A stretch of DNA of 64,000 bases from Isoetes taiwanensis. Taxonomy: Eukaryota > Streptophyta > Lycopodiopsida > Isoetales > Isoetaceae. Of the stretch, positions 27,201 through 33,628 are shown piece after piece. Each line of letters opens with the position of its first letter. The stretch's first letter is position 1. The stretch lies in contig JAJEKV010000061.1 of assembly GCA_021234155.1 (NCBI GenBank), positions 5,078,653 through 5,142,652 of the forward strand. The letters run 5' to 3'. Made by a program: the position numbers and the translations under genes. The notes beneath the pieces are model-generated. The model ran no database searches. It saw nothing but the letters and a program-made list of their open reading frames with translations, and was not told the origin of the DNA.

Positions 27201-30098
27201 TGAGAACATCAGTTCTTTCATGGTTGGTTGCTTCTTGCAGTATCTCGTCTACTTGTCTAGCTTCTACAAGCTCTACATTTATATCTTTCTTGTAAACTAT
27301 ATCTTCTATCTTATTTTCTTGGATATTGACCTCTGAAACTACCTGTACATCATCTTCCTCAATATGGACATCAAGATGTGGTGTTATCTTCTCTTGCTTG
27401 TTTGCTTGGATTATGGTCTCAATCCCTTGAGGAACATCAATATCTTTGACTAATTGTTGTTCATCCAAATCCTCCTTGTTCTGGACTGCTAGGAACTGCC
27501 CTTCAACAATCAAATTTGCACCATCTTGAATGTAAGTATCAACTTCTACATAGTTGATTGTTGCATCTAACATCTCCTCCATTTGTCTCGCTTCTGTAAC
27601 CTCTGATTCTGTATCTTTCTCATGAATTGCAGCATTTATCTGAGTTTCTTGGACAATAGTCTCTGAATATAACTTCGCATCGACTTCTTTAGCAGCAAAA
27701 TGAGGATATGATGTTGCTTCCTTTTCATCTTTTTGTTGTATTAATGTCTCAACCGCCCCTTCCACTTGTTCAATGATTTGCTTGATTTCAATGTCCCCCA
27801 CAATTCCCTCTTGTACCTTTTGTTCTTTTAGAAGCACAACACTGTCAGTCACTTCTTCCTCATTCAATTCCTCCTTGTCTTGGACTATATATTTCTCTTT
27901 TAGCTCATCCTGTTTTACTCCCACACATCCTTGAATTGTTGTATGTACAACAATTAAGCGTGCCTCATCTCGGAGGTGAACATTAGTTTCTACATCGTTC
28001 ATTGCTTCTTCTAAGTTCTCCTCCACTTGTTTCTCTATCTCCTTTGATTCTACCCCATGAAGTGTAACATCTATTTGATTTTCTTGGATACTTGACTTTG
28101 AAACTTCTCCTGCTCCAACGTCGGCTTCATTAGCAGTAATATTAAGATGTGTTGTTATTTCCCTTTTCTCTCTTTGTTGGATATCTTGCTTTTTGGTTGT
28201 TTGTTTGGCTTCGATATTAACTGCAGTTTCCACATGCTCGTCTATTTGAGATTGTATTAAGTACTCTGCAATTACATCTCTCAACGCAACCTTTTCAAAG
28301 TTCAAGTCATTAGATGTAACAATTCCATCATTAAATTGTGCATCAAATGGTTCATCCTCTATCACTTCTTTCCCTCCATGCATTTCTTCTGCTGTTTGGT
28401 GTTGTGCAGAGGTAGAAATGACGAGTGATTCTTCATGTTTGATCTCTTGCCATTCTTCCATAACACTCAAATGGAACCTCACCTCTTCTACATGTCTATC
28501 TTCTTGCTCAACCAATTCCTTTTCACTTAGATCTCCCTGGACTTGGATTGCCACAAATTCTGCTTTGGGTTCAACATTCATGCCATCCACTAATTCTGTT
28601 TTTAAACATTCTTGAGTTGTTGTATACTCACCAATCAGATGCATCTCATCTTGAGCATGAGAAGCGGTCTCTATATGGGTGATTCCCTCGTCTACCGTCT
28701 TCTCTAGTTCTCTTGCCTTCGTAACCTTTGATCCATTGATCATTAGTAACATATTGTGTACTTCATTCTTCTCAGAAACAATTAACACATGGCTGTCAGC
28801 CACTTTTGTTGGTGTACATGTATCCAAGAAAGAGGACTGCTTATTATTCCAACATTCACGTTCAACCACTGGCATTATTTCTTCTGGCTTAGAAACAAGG
28901 ATCTCTGTGTCAAATTCGTTATCTTTAAAATGAGATGGCAAAATTGAGGCTCTTGGGAAGATGGGTGTCTGTAAATCTGAATCATCAATAGGAATTCCAA
29001 ATGAAAATTCCAACTTAGAAATTCCTTTTATTTTTCGTCCAGTATCAACAGGTAGATAGGATCTAGAAGAAGACTTTGATTCAGAAAAAATCTCCTGGTT
29101 ATTATTTCCTTCCAACTCAGTAACATCTGGCTTCTTCTTGGATGAGGAAGATTTTTCTTTGATGATGGTATCAATGTTACATTTTGTCTGGAATCTCAAC
29201 TCCTTATCTGTCTTTGACTCTAGATCTGTAGTTGCAGTTTCTTCTTTGCTGGTGCTTATCTCTGCCTTTTCTTTTTCGCAATGTGATATAAATACAGCTG
29301 CATTACTGATATCTGATTCTCCAATTTTTGTTGCATGTTTTACTCCCATGGTTTGGCTCACCGATCTAGAGTTTGAGTAAAGCGGTAGTCGGCTCTGCGA
29401 AATTATGGCAAAGTTTTCCTCTAGAATAGTAGTTCCTGCTTTTTGTTCCTCTTTACACTCACTTTCTTTTGAGTCTTGAAATGGTAAAAGCATCTCTGAT
29501 TTCATATTGATTGAATCCTTTCCAGAACCATTTTGAATTTCTCTAGAAACATGAGATATACCTTCCACTACTTCTGTAGAATTTTCTTTCAGTTTACCTC
29601 TTTTGCTATTGGATAGATATTTGGGATCTTTTTTCTCTTTTTGAATAACTGAACCCTTTGCAAGCCTTTCTTTAGAAGCCTTCCTTCCAAGAACATCTGA
29701 ATCATGAGTGATATCCGTTCTGGGCTTGGGCTCTAAAACAGTCTTAATTGATTCAATATCAACCTCCTTCTCCAGAGATGTGTCTGACTTGTATCAAGAT
29801 CACCTGGAATTTCCTTTATCTCAAATGCCTTTTTAGTTTGTTCAATAGCTCTTTTCTCCAAAGAAATAGTAGCCTCTTGAACCTCTCTCTCTAAAGTAAA
29901 TACTTGGGCGACATTACTTTCTTCGATCAACTCTGAGAGCTCTTCTTCAGCATCATGAAATCCCTCAGATCCAGTATCACCATAAAAGATACTCGACGAA
30001 ACTTGTTTGCCTTGTGAAGATGTTGAACATATGGCCTCTATAGTAGATGAAGATTCCGATAAATTGCCATACTGAGAAGTTCGAGATGCTTCATTTTC
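2657..30098 (-). CDS. Giant acidic repeat-protein gene: 16 tandem exon units (partly decayed)
   Basis: One minus-strand locus of unknown function. A 3.2-kb exon (26890-30098) and a 38-codon exon (26695-26808) are followed by 16 copies of one exon, normally 498 codons. The copies are separated by 80-bp introns with donor GAG|GTTAGTG and acceptor GAATAG|GTAATTGCAG. All junctions are phase 0, so every exon is symmetrical and each repeat unit is exon plus intron. The product is rich in Glu, Val, Asp, Gln and Ile, with no signal peptide or membrane segment seen, and is probably elongated or disordered. Each exon holds three anchor motifs (near residues 26, 267 and 408) of the form VQDD-x-HLV...ECLE. 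Several exons are broken, the 5' exons lie beyond 30.1 kb or are unrecognised, and the 3' end is cut by the transposon at 2656. It is either a partly functional long gene or a decaying expansion; no family was recognised. Confidence 0.6.
3379..4872 (-). pseudogene. Repeat exon 15 of 16, single nonsense near its end
   Basis: Full 1494 bp and open except for a CAA-to-TAA change at 3493-3495 (KEDLKED* where others read DQLFED). If transcripts reached this unit in frame, translation would stop here, about 38 codons before the donor. Confidence 0.6.
4953..6437 (-). pseudogene. Repeat exon 14 of 16, nonsense plus two indels
   Basis: 1485 bp. TAA replaces a sense codon at about 5667 after EANVEE (shared with exon 7). 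An 8-bp loss near 5563 removes part of EIKVKV. A later 1-bp loss near 5085 gives the NKGIWKDTNY wrong-frame tail before the original frame resumes. Net loss is 9 bp. Splice sites are intact. Confidence 0.6.
6438..6517 (-). other. Representative array intron (80 bp, phase 0)
   Basis: Donor GTTAGTGATAG and acceptor TTTGAATAG, with a CTAAT branch-like word about 50 nt after the donor. Equivalent introns lie at 3299-3378, 4873-4952, 8012-8091, 9581-9660, 11154-11233, 12727-12806, 14303-14382, 15879-15958, 17779-17852, 19347-19426, 20921-21000, 22482-22561, 23483-23562, 25045-25124, 26613-26694 and 26809-26889. Splicing is inferred because the frame on both sides is phase 0 and continues cleanly, while the unspliced frame hits TAA within the intron. 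Confidence 0.6.
6518..8011 (-). CDS. Repeat exon 13 of 16, intact, 498 codons
   Basis: Full-length 1494-bp exon, open from acceptor at 8011 to donor at 6517. It is a good representative of the consensus: VIAEPF start, VQDKEH anchor near residue 26, VQNDPQPIVEHAGSQE near 267, IQDDVHLVAESVPVEE near 408, EEPTVIPKEIE end. Neighbouring units 12 and 14 are both broken, so an open copy here could reflect recent conversion from an intact unit, or selection. Confidence 0.65.
8092..9580 (-). pseudogene. Repeat exon 12 of 16, multiple small indels
   Basis: 1489 bp. The upper 387 codons (from 9481) are open, then the frame is lost near 8318-8335 where CAACCGGTACGACTTCGAACC replaces the consensus around anchor 3. 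Downstream, the reading around TEQGDLEGYQLFEDAD is a rearranged version of NKEDLKEDQLFEDAD caused by compensating 1-bp changes. The GYQ variant is shared with exon 14. Confidence 0.6.
9661..11153 (-). pseudogene. Repeat exon 11 of 16, same 1-bp frameshift as exon 10 plus nonsense
   Basis: 1493 bp with the ACATCTCGAAC deletion near 10691-10701 shared with exon 10. In addition, the CAA codon in VQDK is TAA at 11073-11075, a lesion shared with exon 7. The lower 356 codons are open. Confidence 0.65.
11234..12726 (-). pseudogene. Repeat exon 10 of 16, 1-bp deletion frameshift
   Basis: 1493 bp. The consensus ACATCTTCGAAC is ACATCTCGAAC at about 12264-12274, a 1-bp loss that truncates the upper frame after KTEEVVFEM; the lower 356 codons (from 12250) stay open in the other frame. 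Exon 11 has exactly the same loss. Confidence 0.65.
12807..14302 (-). pseudogene. Repeat exon 9 of 16, same 2-bp frameshift as exon 8
   Basis: 1496 bp, with the TATATATCTCC insertion near 12984-12992 and the GTTGGTG donor seen in exon 8. The main frame is open for 406 codons from 14203 before the shift. Its EGVFEDVV and ISQHAEEG variants are shared with exon 14 instead, so the copy is a mosaic. Confidence 0.65.
14383..15878 (-). pseudogene. Repeat exon 8 of 16, 2-bp insertion frameshift
   Basis: 1496 bp. The word TATGTCTCC of the consensus (plus strand) is TATATATCTCC near 14560-14568, a 2-bp gain that ends the main frame after AQETGDI. The lower part (14299-14610) is open in the shifted frame. 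Exon 9 carries the same insertion. The donor is GTTGGTG rather than GTTAGTG, also shared with exon 9. Confidence 0.65.
15959..17778 (-). pseudogene. Repeat exon 7 of 16, split by a MITE and with nonsense codons
   Basis: 1820 bp, equal to the 1494-bp consensus plus a 322-bp MITE (16593-16914) and its 4-bp target duplication. There is a TAA at 17698-17700 near codon 27 (CAA to TAA in VQDK) and another TAA at about 17008 after EANVEE. Both lesions recur elsewhere in the array (exons 11 and 14), so this unit arose partly from already broken copies or by gene conversion. Splice sites look normal. Confidence 0.65.
16593..16914. mobile_element. 322-bp MITE inserted in repeat exon 7
   Basis: Terminal inverted repeats start GGGTAAAAGCATGTTAGGGT and end with the near complement. 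The flanking 4-bp duplication TTGT occupies 16589-16592 and 16915-16918; removing the insert restores the array consensus exactly. It is non-coding, AT-rich inside, with an inner TACCCAGTACCCAG word. It shares ends and length with 34444-34765 and ends with the relic at 1-2656, its possible autonomous relative. Confidence 0.85.
17853..19346 (-). CDS. Repeat exon 6 of 16, intact, 498 codons
   Basis: Full-length and open. It differs from its neighbours by small substitutions (HLKRQEIF, VQDDLNEK, SQEYLQVEQ). The intron on its upstream side (19347-19426) is 80 bp and the one on its downstream side (17779-17852) is 74 bp through a 6-bp loss, the only intron of the array that deviates by more than 1 bp. 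Confidence 0.65.
19427..20920 (-). CDS. Repeat exon 5 of 16, intact, 498 codons
   Basis: Full-length 1494-bp exon, open throughout, standard donor and acceptor. Sequence is near the consensus with scattered changes, for example TVHM-VEELHEID and the Asn-for-Asp changes in SHLENDVF. It shows the normal order: N-terminal VIAEPF block, anchor 1, the STSSQQD segment, the APPYRGRVKSE segment, anchor 2, anchor 3, and C-terminal EEPTVIPKEVE. Confidence 0.65.
21001..22481 (-). pseudogene. Repeat exon 4 of 16, frameshifted
   Basis: 1481 bp, 13 short of the consensus. A 12-bp in-frame loss removes four codons around DEELHEI (near 22170). A 1-bp loss near 21570 shifts the frame, so the upper part (21504-22382) ends in a wrong-frame tail and the lower part (20947-21564) continues in another frame. 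Splice sites are intact. The remaining sequence is close to the consensus. Confidence 0.6.
22562..23482 (-). CDS. Repeat exon 3 of 16, internally deleted but in frame, 307 codons
   Basis: Open reading frame with normal splice sites but 921 bp instead of 1494. After VQDDPQSIVEH the sequence jumps directly to VEEETIYLNAKELIQ, so about 570 bp is gone. The join lies between two VEE-type words, which suggests recombination between the internal sub-repeats. Length stays divisible by three, so the exon can still be read through. Confidence 0.6.
23563..25044 (-). CDS. Repeat exon 2 of 16, intact, 494 codons
   Basis: Open throughout, phase 0 at both ends. It is diverged from the consensus and shares with exon 1 the extra SLANSID-like segment near the C-terminus. 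It lacks the codons for the VDGTDIEANA stretch found after FDV in other units. The anchors VQNDTQSIIEHAGSQE and IQDDMHLVADSVPVEE are clear. Confidence 0.6.
25125..26612 (-). CDS. Repeat exon 1 of 16, intact, 496 codons
   Basis: Fully open from acceptor GAACAG|GCGGTTGC to donor GAT|GTTAGTG. It is one of the three most diverged copies, with many substitutions relative to the consensus (for example VEAREYFGTKLVDAQTES where later units have HLKPQEIFETNLVDAQ). It also has an extra SLINSID segment before the C-terminal PEEVDV, shared with the next unit and resembling SLVNST in the large exon. It is transitional between the large exon and the homogeneous downstream copies. Product function unknown. 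Confidence 0.6.
26695..26808 (-). CDS. Mini exon of the repeat gene, 38 codons
   Basis: An open phase-0 exon between acceptor TCATCAG|GTAATTGC and donor GAG|GTTTCATAA. Its start (VIAELLVQSQSNKH) and end (VHLNVEEVE) correspond to the first about 30 and last few codons of a full unit, so it looks like a full unit that lost its middle by internal deletion while keeping both splice sites and frame. It lies between the large exon and the first full repeat unit. Confidence 0.5.
26890..30098 (-). CDS. Large upstream exon of the acidic repeat gene (one frameshift)
   Basis: About 1070 codons between an acceptor TTTCAG|GAAAATG at 30098 and a donor GAA|GTTAGAG at 26890. The 5' third is Ser/Lys-rich, without repeats. 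From about 28.7 kb downward it carries four diverged anchors (AQDEMHLIGE, LRDEARLIVV, IQDGANLIVE, IQDDVHLVIK), each followed by an E-rich arm with LNE/LDE and VEE words. The repeat exons therefore look like offspring of this exon. The frame breaks near 29785-29800: upstream codons read KEIPGDLDTSQ, downstream ones DTSLEKEVDIESIK. The exon is 3209 bp, one short of a multiple of three, which fits a 1-bp deletion or a sequence error. The upstream exon was not identified. Confidence 0.6.
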
Positions 30099-30902
30099 CT
30101 GAAATCCAATTGGACTTGTTTATTACGACATTAAAGGTACTAAACATATTATTGTTTTAAAGAATCACGATATTGAATTTTTTTTTAATCCAAGTAAGAT
30201 GGCTAAGAGATGAACAAAAATTTTCATTTATTTTGTTAAAACCTACAAATGAAAAACAAAAACCAAAATCAATCATGCAAGTGATTAGTCTATAGATAAC
30301 TTGAGTCTATAGTATGACCACATTCCGACCACGCCTTGCAATCTTATTTTCTTCCTAGAGTTTTTCATAGAATGAAGTAAAGACTACATTGTTCAGTTTA
30401 TTCAACTGCTTTATTTTGCCCCCGATCATGCTCCACGATTGGATTAATCAAATGTAACATGTCTAGGGAAAAAGTCTCCACAAAACATACTTCCATTCCA
30501 ATGGGAAAGTCTTGAGTTAAACAATATCATAAACAATCATGTTTTACTTCTACTGTAGAAAACCAGCCTCATTTAGAATATCCAACTAAATGAAGTTAAA
30601 AATAATCTAGTGGTGATTAAAAAATAGAATAATGAATTATGAAATAAAATAAAGGCAATAATAATAGTAAAGGACAAATGAAAAGGAACTACGGATGAGA
30701 GATGGACTCTTTCGAAAATAGTAGTACATATATAAACATTGAATGCAATTTTATTGTCATATAAAATGCAAAAATCTTGTATTACATTTTTTATGTCGAT
30801 AAATATATCATGACATCAAAGTAGTCAAATTGTTGTAATTGCATAACAATTCTAAATAAAAAAAAAAACTAAGACCATCATCTTAAGAAAAAAACAAAAG
30901 TG
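30099..30902. other. AT-rich non-coding DNA, probable upstream intron of the giant gene
   Basis: Begins with the intron side of the acceptor at 30099 (polypyrimidine-poor, TTGGATTTCAG on the minus strand). I found no open frame with coding character, no upstream exon and no promoter I can defend. Confidence 0.4.
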
Positions 30903-31026
30903 CCCATCGCAATGGTGGTCTGATGGTAAGGCCTTGGATTGGGGTGATCCCCACTAGGGTTCAAAACCCACTGGCTACCATCGGGTGGGAGACGTGAGCG
31001 AGTGCAAGCACCACCAATATGCCTTC

Positions 31027-31054
<28 letters not shown>
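30903..31054 (+). mobile_element. tRNA-derived SINE with poly(A) tail
   Basis: Box A-like TGGTCTGATGGTAAGG at 30916-30931 and box B-like GGTTCAAAACC at 30958-30968, spaced as in tRNA genes, followed by a short body and an A-run of 28 at 31027-31054. This is the standard layout of a plant SINE. A target duplication is not obvious. Confidence 0.7.
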
Positions 31055-31058
<4 letters not shown>

Positions 31059-31544
31059 ATTAAATTAAGGGATTTCTTGAAGGCTCTTCCACATGGATGA
31101 TTATTATACTGTCAGTCTCACACCTATGATGGTTAGGAAACAAAAGTTCCCGTTTTTTTTGGATTTGTATGGCTATAAGATTAGCACAAAATGCACCCAC
31201 TTTATTCCATGCAAAAGCAAAAAATTGGCTATTGTTTGGAAAAAATATTGCTTAAGAGGGGTTAACAACCCCATTGAGCATGCTATGCGCCACAAACCTC
31301 GAGGCTGGCAAGCCGAGAGTGTTATTAGCATAACCTGCGAGAGGGGAATGTTGACCCCTTTAAATCTTTGCTGGAGAAGATGATTAGAGATTCAACGACA
31401 AGATTTGAGACATAAAATTTATGAGAAGCAGATCAACAGAAGGATTTGATGTGGGAGCTTATCACGATAGTATCTCCTTGGTCAGATGGCTAGCAACAGT
31501 TAAACATGATAATCATCAACCGCAAAAATTTAAGACTTAAAAAC

Positions 31545-31880
31545 ATCAACCGAAGGGACCGATTATCTTGCACTCTGATAATGGTTTGATAGCCATGAGA
31601 ACCCTGATCGACAAGATAGGGCTAGACGTATGAGTTTAGTGCTATACACACACCAACAAGAAAATCACACAATTGATATTCTACTTAAACCATTTTAATG
31701 AAGATGTGACTTAAGAAAACATCAACAAAAAGGACCGAGTATCTTGCATTGTGATAATAATAGTTCTATGATCAACAGGATAAAACTAGACGTTTAAAAA
31801 TTGAAATCACTTCATATGTGCTTAGTGCTATGCACATACCAACAAGAAATTAAACAATTGATATTCTAGTTAAACCTATA
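31545..31880 (+). pseudogene. Possible decayed Copia RNase H C-terminus, duplicated
   Basis: Two neighbouring blocks (about 31550-31700 and 31730-31880) share words equivalent to 'GP-x-IL-x-SDN', then 'IG/KTRLDV', then 'HIPTRN..TIDILVKP'. They recall the T-x-I-H-C-D-N, K-H-I-D and V-P-T-x-x-Q-x-A-D-x-x-T-K-P order at the end of Copia polyproteins. Stops and shifts are frequent, so this is a weak call. Confidence 0.3.
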
Positions 31881-32643
31881 AGTTTCCAAGATGTGCGCAT
31901 CTTATAATTCGATGCTTATGATGTACATATGGCGCATTGACACGCATCTTATATCAGATGCATCAAGCTTCCCTTTTTTCCCCTTTCTTTTCTGTTTTGC
32001 TAAAAACAGTTTTGCTAAAAACATGAGACCTCCTAACGGTTTATGATATCCGAGATGCAGTGTTTGTTCCTAAAACCCCTTGCAATGCACAGATCTTGTT
32101 TTAGGCCCTCTGCAGCAGTTCAAAAAACCCTTTGCTCCCATTCCGGTTTTTTAGCAGGTTTGTTTGGAGGGAGGGAGGTTCTTTAGCAGGTTAGGTAACA
32201 AGGAGTTTCAATAGCAGTGCCTATCAGGGCCTGGAGGTTCTGTTCTGTAGCAACTGCAGGTTCTGGAGGTTAGGTACAGGTTGGAGTTCATTTGGAGAGA
32301 TTCTAGGTGGAGTAGGGTTTATCTGTCACTATAATTTAAGGCTGCTATAGATGAAGGTATTCTCAATAATTTTTAAACTTTTTTAAATGCAAGATGCTTC
32401 GATGCTTTAGATGCTCTCGATATGTCACATCTGACGTATCTCTCTTAAGATGTGTTTAAACTGGTTAGAGTTAAACTATTTCAATGAAGATGTATTGAGA
32501 AGGGGTTAAACCTCCCATGGATTGTCAAGGAGGAAGGTTTAACCCCTTTAAATCATGGGGTAGAATATTATCTCCCATCTAAGCCACACACCAACGACCA
32601 TGATTGTTCAAGGAGATTCATTATAATCTCCTAAAAGGGTTAT
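31881..32643. other. Non-coding region, nothing firm
   Basis: Contains short recurring 'gatgc' and 'gcatc' words, a G-rich GGAGGGAGGGAGG block near 32168-32180 and a small inverted repeat around 32485-32525 (GGTTTAACC-like). No coding signal. It could hold the giant gene's promoter, which I cannot demonstrate. Confidence 0.3.
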
Positions 32644-32651
32644 TGTGATAA

Positions 32652-33086
32652 AGGAAAATTACTGAAATACCCTTATTATTTGCTAAAATTATCGAAATGC
32701 CCATCAACCTTCGACATTTTGATAAAAATAGTAATTAGTTTTTTTTTTGCAAATCCGAATGCAAATGTGCCCTTCAAACGAATTGTAAGAAACGACAAGA
32801 GCTTTCCAAAAAGTCTAATATCACATGATTTTAAGATCGCAGCATCAAGTTATGATATATTTTGCTCGTAAAATTTTAAGAGTTTAAAACAACATAACTT
32901 TATATCAACAACTTTAATTCTGATAATCTTATATTTGAAAAGCTCTCATCGTTATCTTCAACTTATTTGAAGTGCACATTTCTATTCAGATCTTTCATAG
33001 AATTACCATTTTGACCAAAATGCCCCTAGTTAGGAGCCATTTCAATGATTTTAGCAAACAATAAGGGCATTTCCGTAACTTTCCCT
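32652..33086. mobile_element. 435-bp foldback MITE with about 50-bp inverted repeats
   Basis: The left end AGGAAAATTACTGAAATACC extends through ATTTGCTAAAATTATCGAAATG and is mirrored at the right end up to 33086 with a few mismatches. Flanks are TGTGATAA (32644-32651) and CGTGATAA (33087-33094), an imperfect 8-bp duplication. Long TIRs with 8-9 bp duplications suggest a Mutator-like or hAT-like MITE; I cannot choose. A 37-bp tandem copy of the right end plus flank follows at about 33093-33130. Confidence 0.6.
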
Positions 33087-33160
33087 CGTGATAATCTCCT
33101 CTTGCATTTCAGTAACTTTCCTTTGTGATAATCTCCTCTTGCCAATTGTCCTACACTTTT

Positions 33161-33335
33161 TGTTGGAATGTTGGAGTATGTGTAATGGGCACACATGAAG
33201 AACGACTCAGTGGAGGAGTGCTAAAAGCCCATCAAAGGGCCAATAGCTCAGCGGTAAAGTATTTTGCTTGCAAACAAGAGGTCCTGGGTTCGATCCCAAC
33301 TTGTCCATCCAATCAACGGAGGCTCATTCTCAACA
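33161..33335 (+). repeat. TRIM left LTR, 175 bp
   Basis: Shares with the right LTR the run GTATGTGTAATGGGCA-ACATGAAGAA, GACTCAGTGGAGGAGTGC and AGCCCATCAAAGGGC, and the ending GGCTCA-TTCTCAA. It contains the tRNA-like block. Confidence 0.8.
33237..33307 (+). other. tRNA-like sequence (Cys-GCA-like) inside the TRIM LTR
   Basis: 71 nt with box A TAGCTCAGCGGTAAAG (33244-33259) and box B GGTTCGATCCC (33287-33297). The anticodon-loop position reads TTGCAAA, giving GCA. The acceptor, D and T stems have several mismatches (for example the left acceptor strand GGGCCAA against CTTGTCC), so this is unlikely to be a working tRNA. The Pol III promoter boxes are well kept. Confidence 0.65.
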
Positions 33336-33351
33336 TGGTATCAGAGCTATG
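33336..33351 (+). promoter_or_regulatory. TRIM primer-binding site, initiator Met-tRNA
   Basis: TGGTATCAGAGCTATG directly follows the CA end of the left LTR; TGGTATCAG is the complement of the plant initiator tRNA-Met 3' end. Confidence 0.8.
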
Positions 33352-33495
33352 ATCCCAAGTAAAGTCCCCAGTAGTGTAAGTCCCAAGTAAAGTCCCCGGT
33401 AGTGTAGGGGTGAGAATGAGCAAAGCTTGGCCAGCAGCCAGTGGAAAGCCCAACTCCTGCAGTGGTGGAGTTGCTCGTGTAGTGGTGGTGGGAAA

Positions 33496-33618
33496 TATTG
33501 AAATGTTGAAGTATGTGTAATGGGCAGACATGAAGAATGACTCAGTGGAGGAGTGCCGAAAGCCCATCAAAGGGCAGTAGCTATCCACCCAACCTATCAA
33601 AAGGCTCAATTCTCAATA
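33496..33618 (+). repeat. TRIM right LTR, 123 bp, lacking most of the tRNA-like block
   Basis: Starts TATTGAAATG and ends CAATA, slightly decayed from TG...CA. Where the left LTR has the tRNA-like sequence, this one keeps only AGTAGCT and then rejoins. Confidence 0.75.
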
Positions 33619-33628
33619 CTTTTATCCC

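Larger units (their letters stand above)
33161..33618 (+). mobile_element. Complete TRIM retroelement (458 bp)
   Basis: Left LTR 33161-33335 (TG...CA), Met-tRNA primer site TGGTATCAGAGCTATG from 33336, a short non-coding middle, purine tract GTGGTGGTGGGAAA at 33482-33495, right LTR 33496-33618. Identical 5-bp duplications CTTTT flank it (33156-33160 and 33619-33623). Size and lack of coding capacity fit a terminal-repeat retrotransposon in miniature. The left LTR is 52 bp longer because it holds a tRNA-like sequence. Confidence 0.8.

Noticed and set aside
26869-29568. 899-codon single-exon gene starting at 29568
   Set aside because: The apparent start is GTG and the frame is open further upstream to about 29790. 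It is part of a longer exon with a frameshift.
33237-33307. Functional tRNA-Cys gene
   Set aside because: Acceptor, D and T stems have several mismatches, and the sequence lies inside a TRIM LTR.
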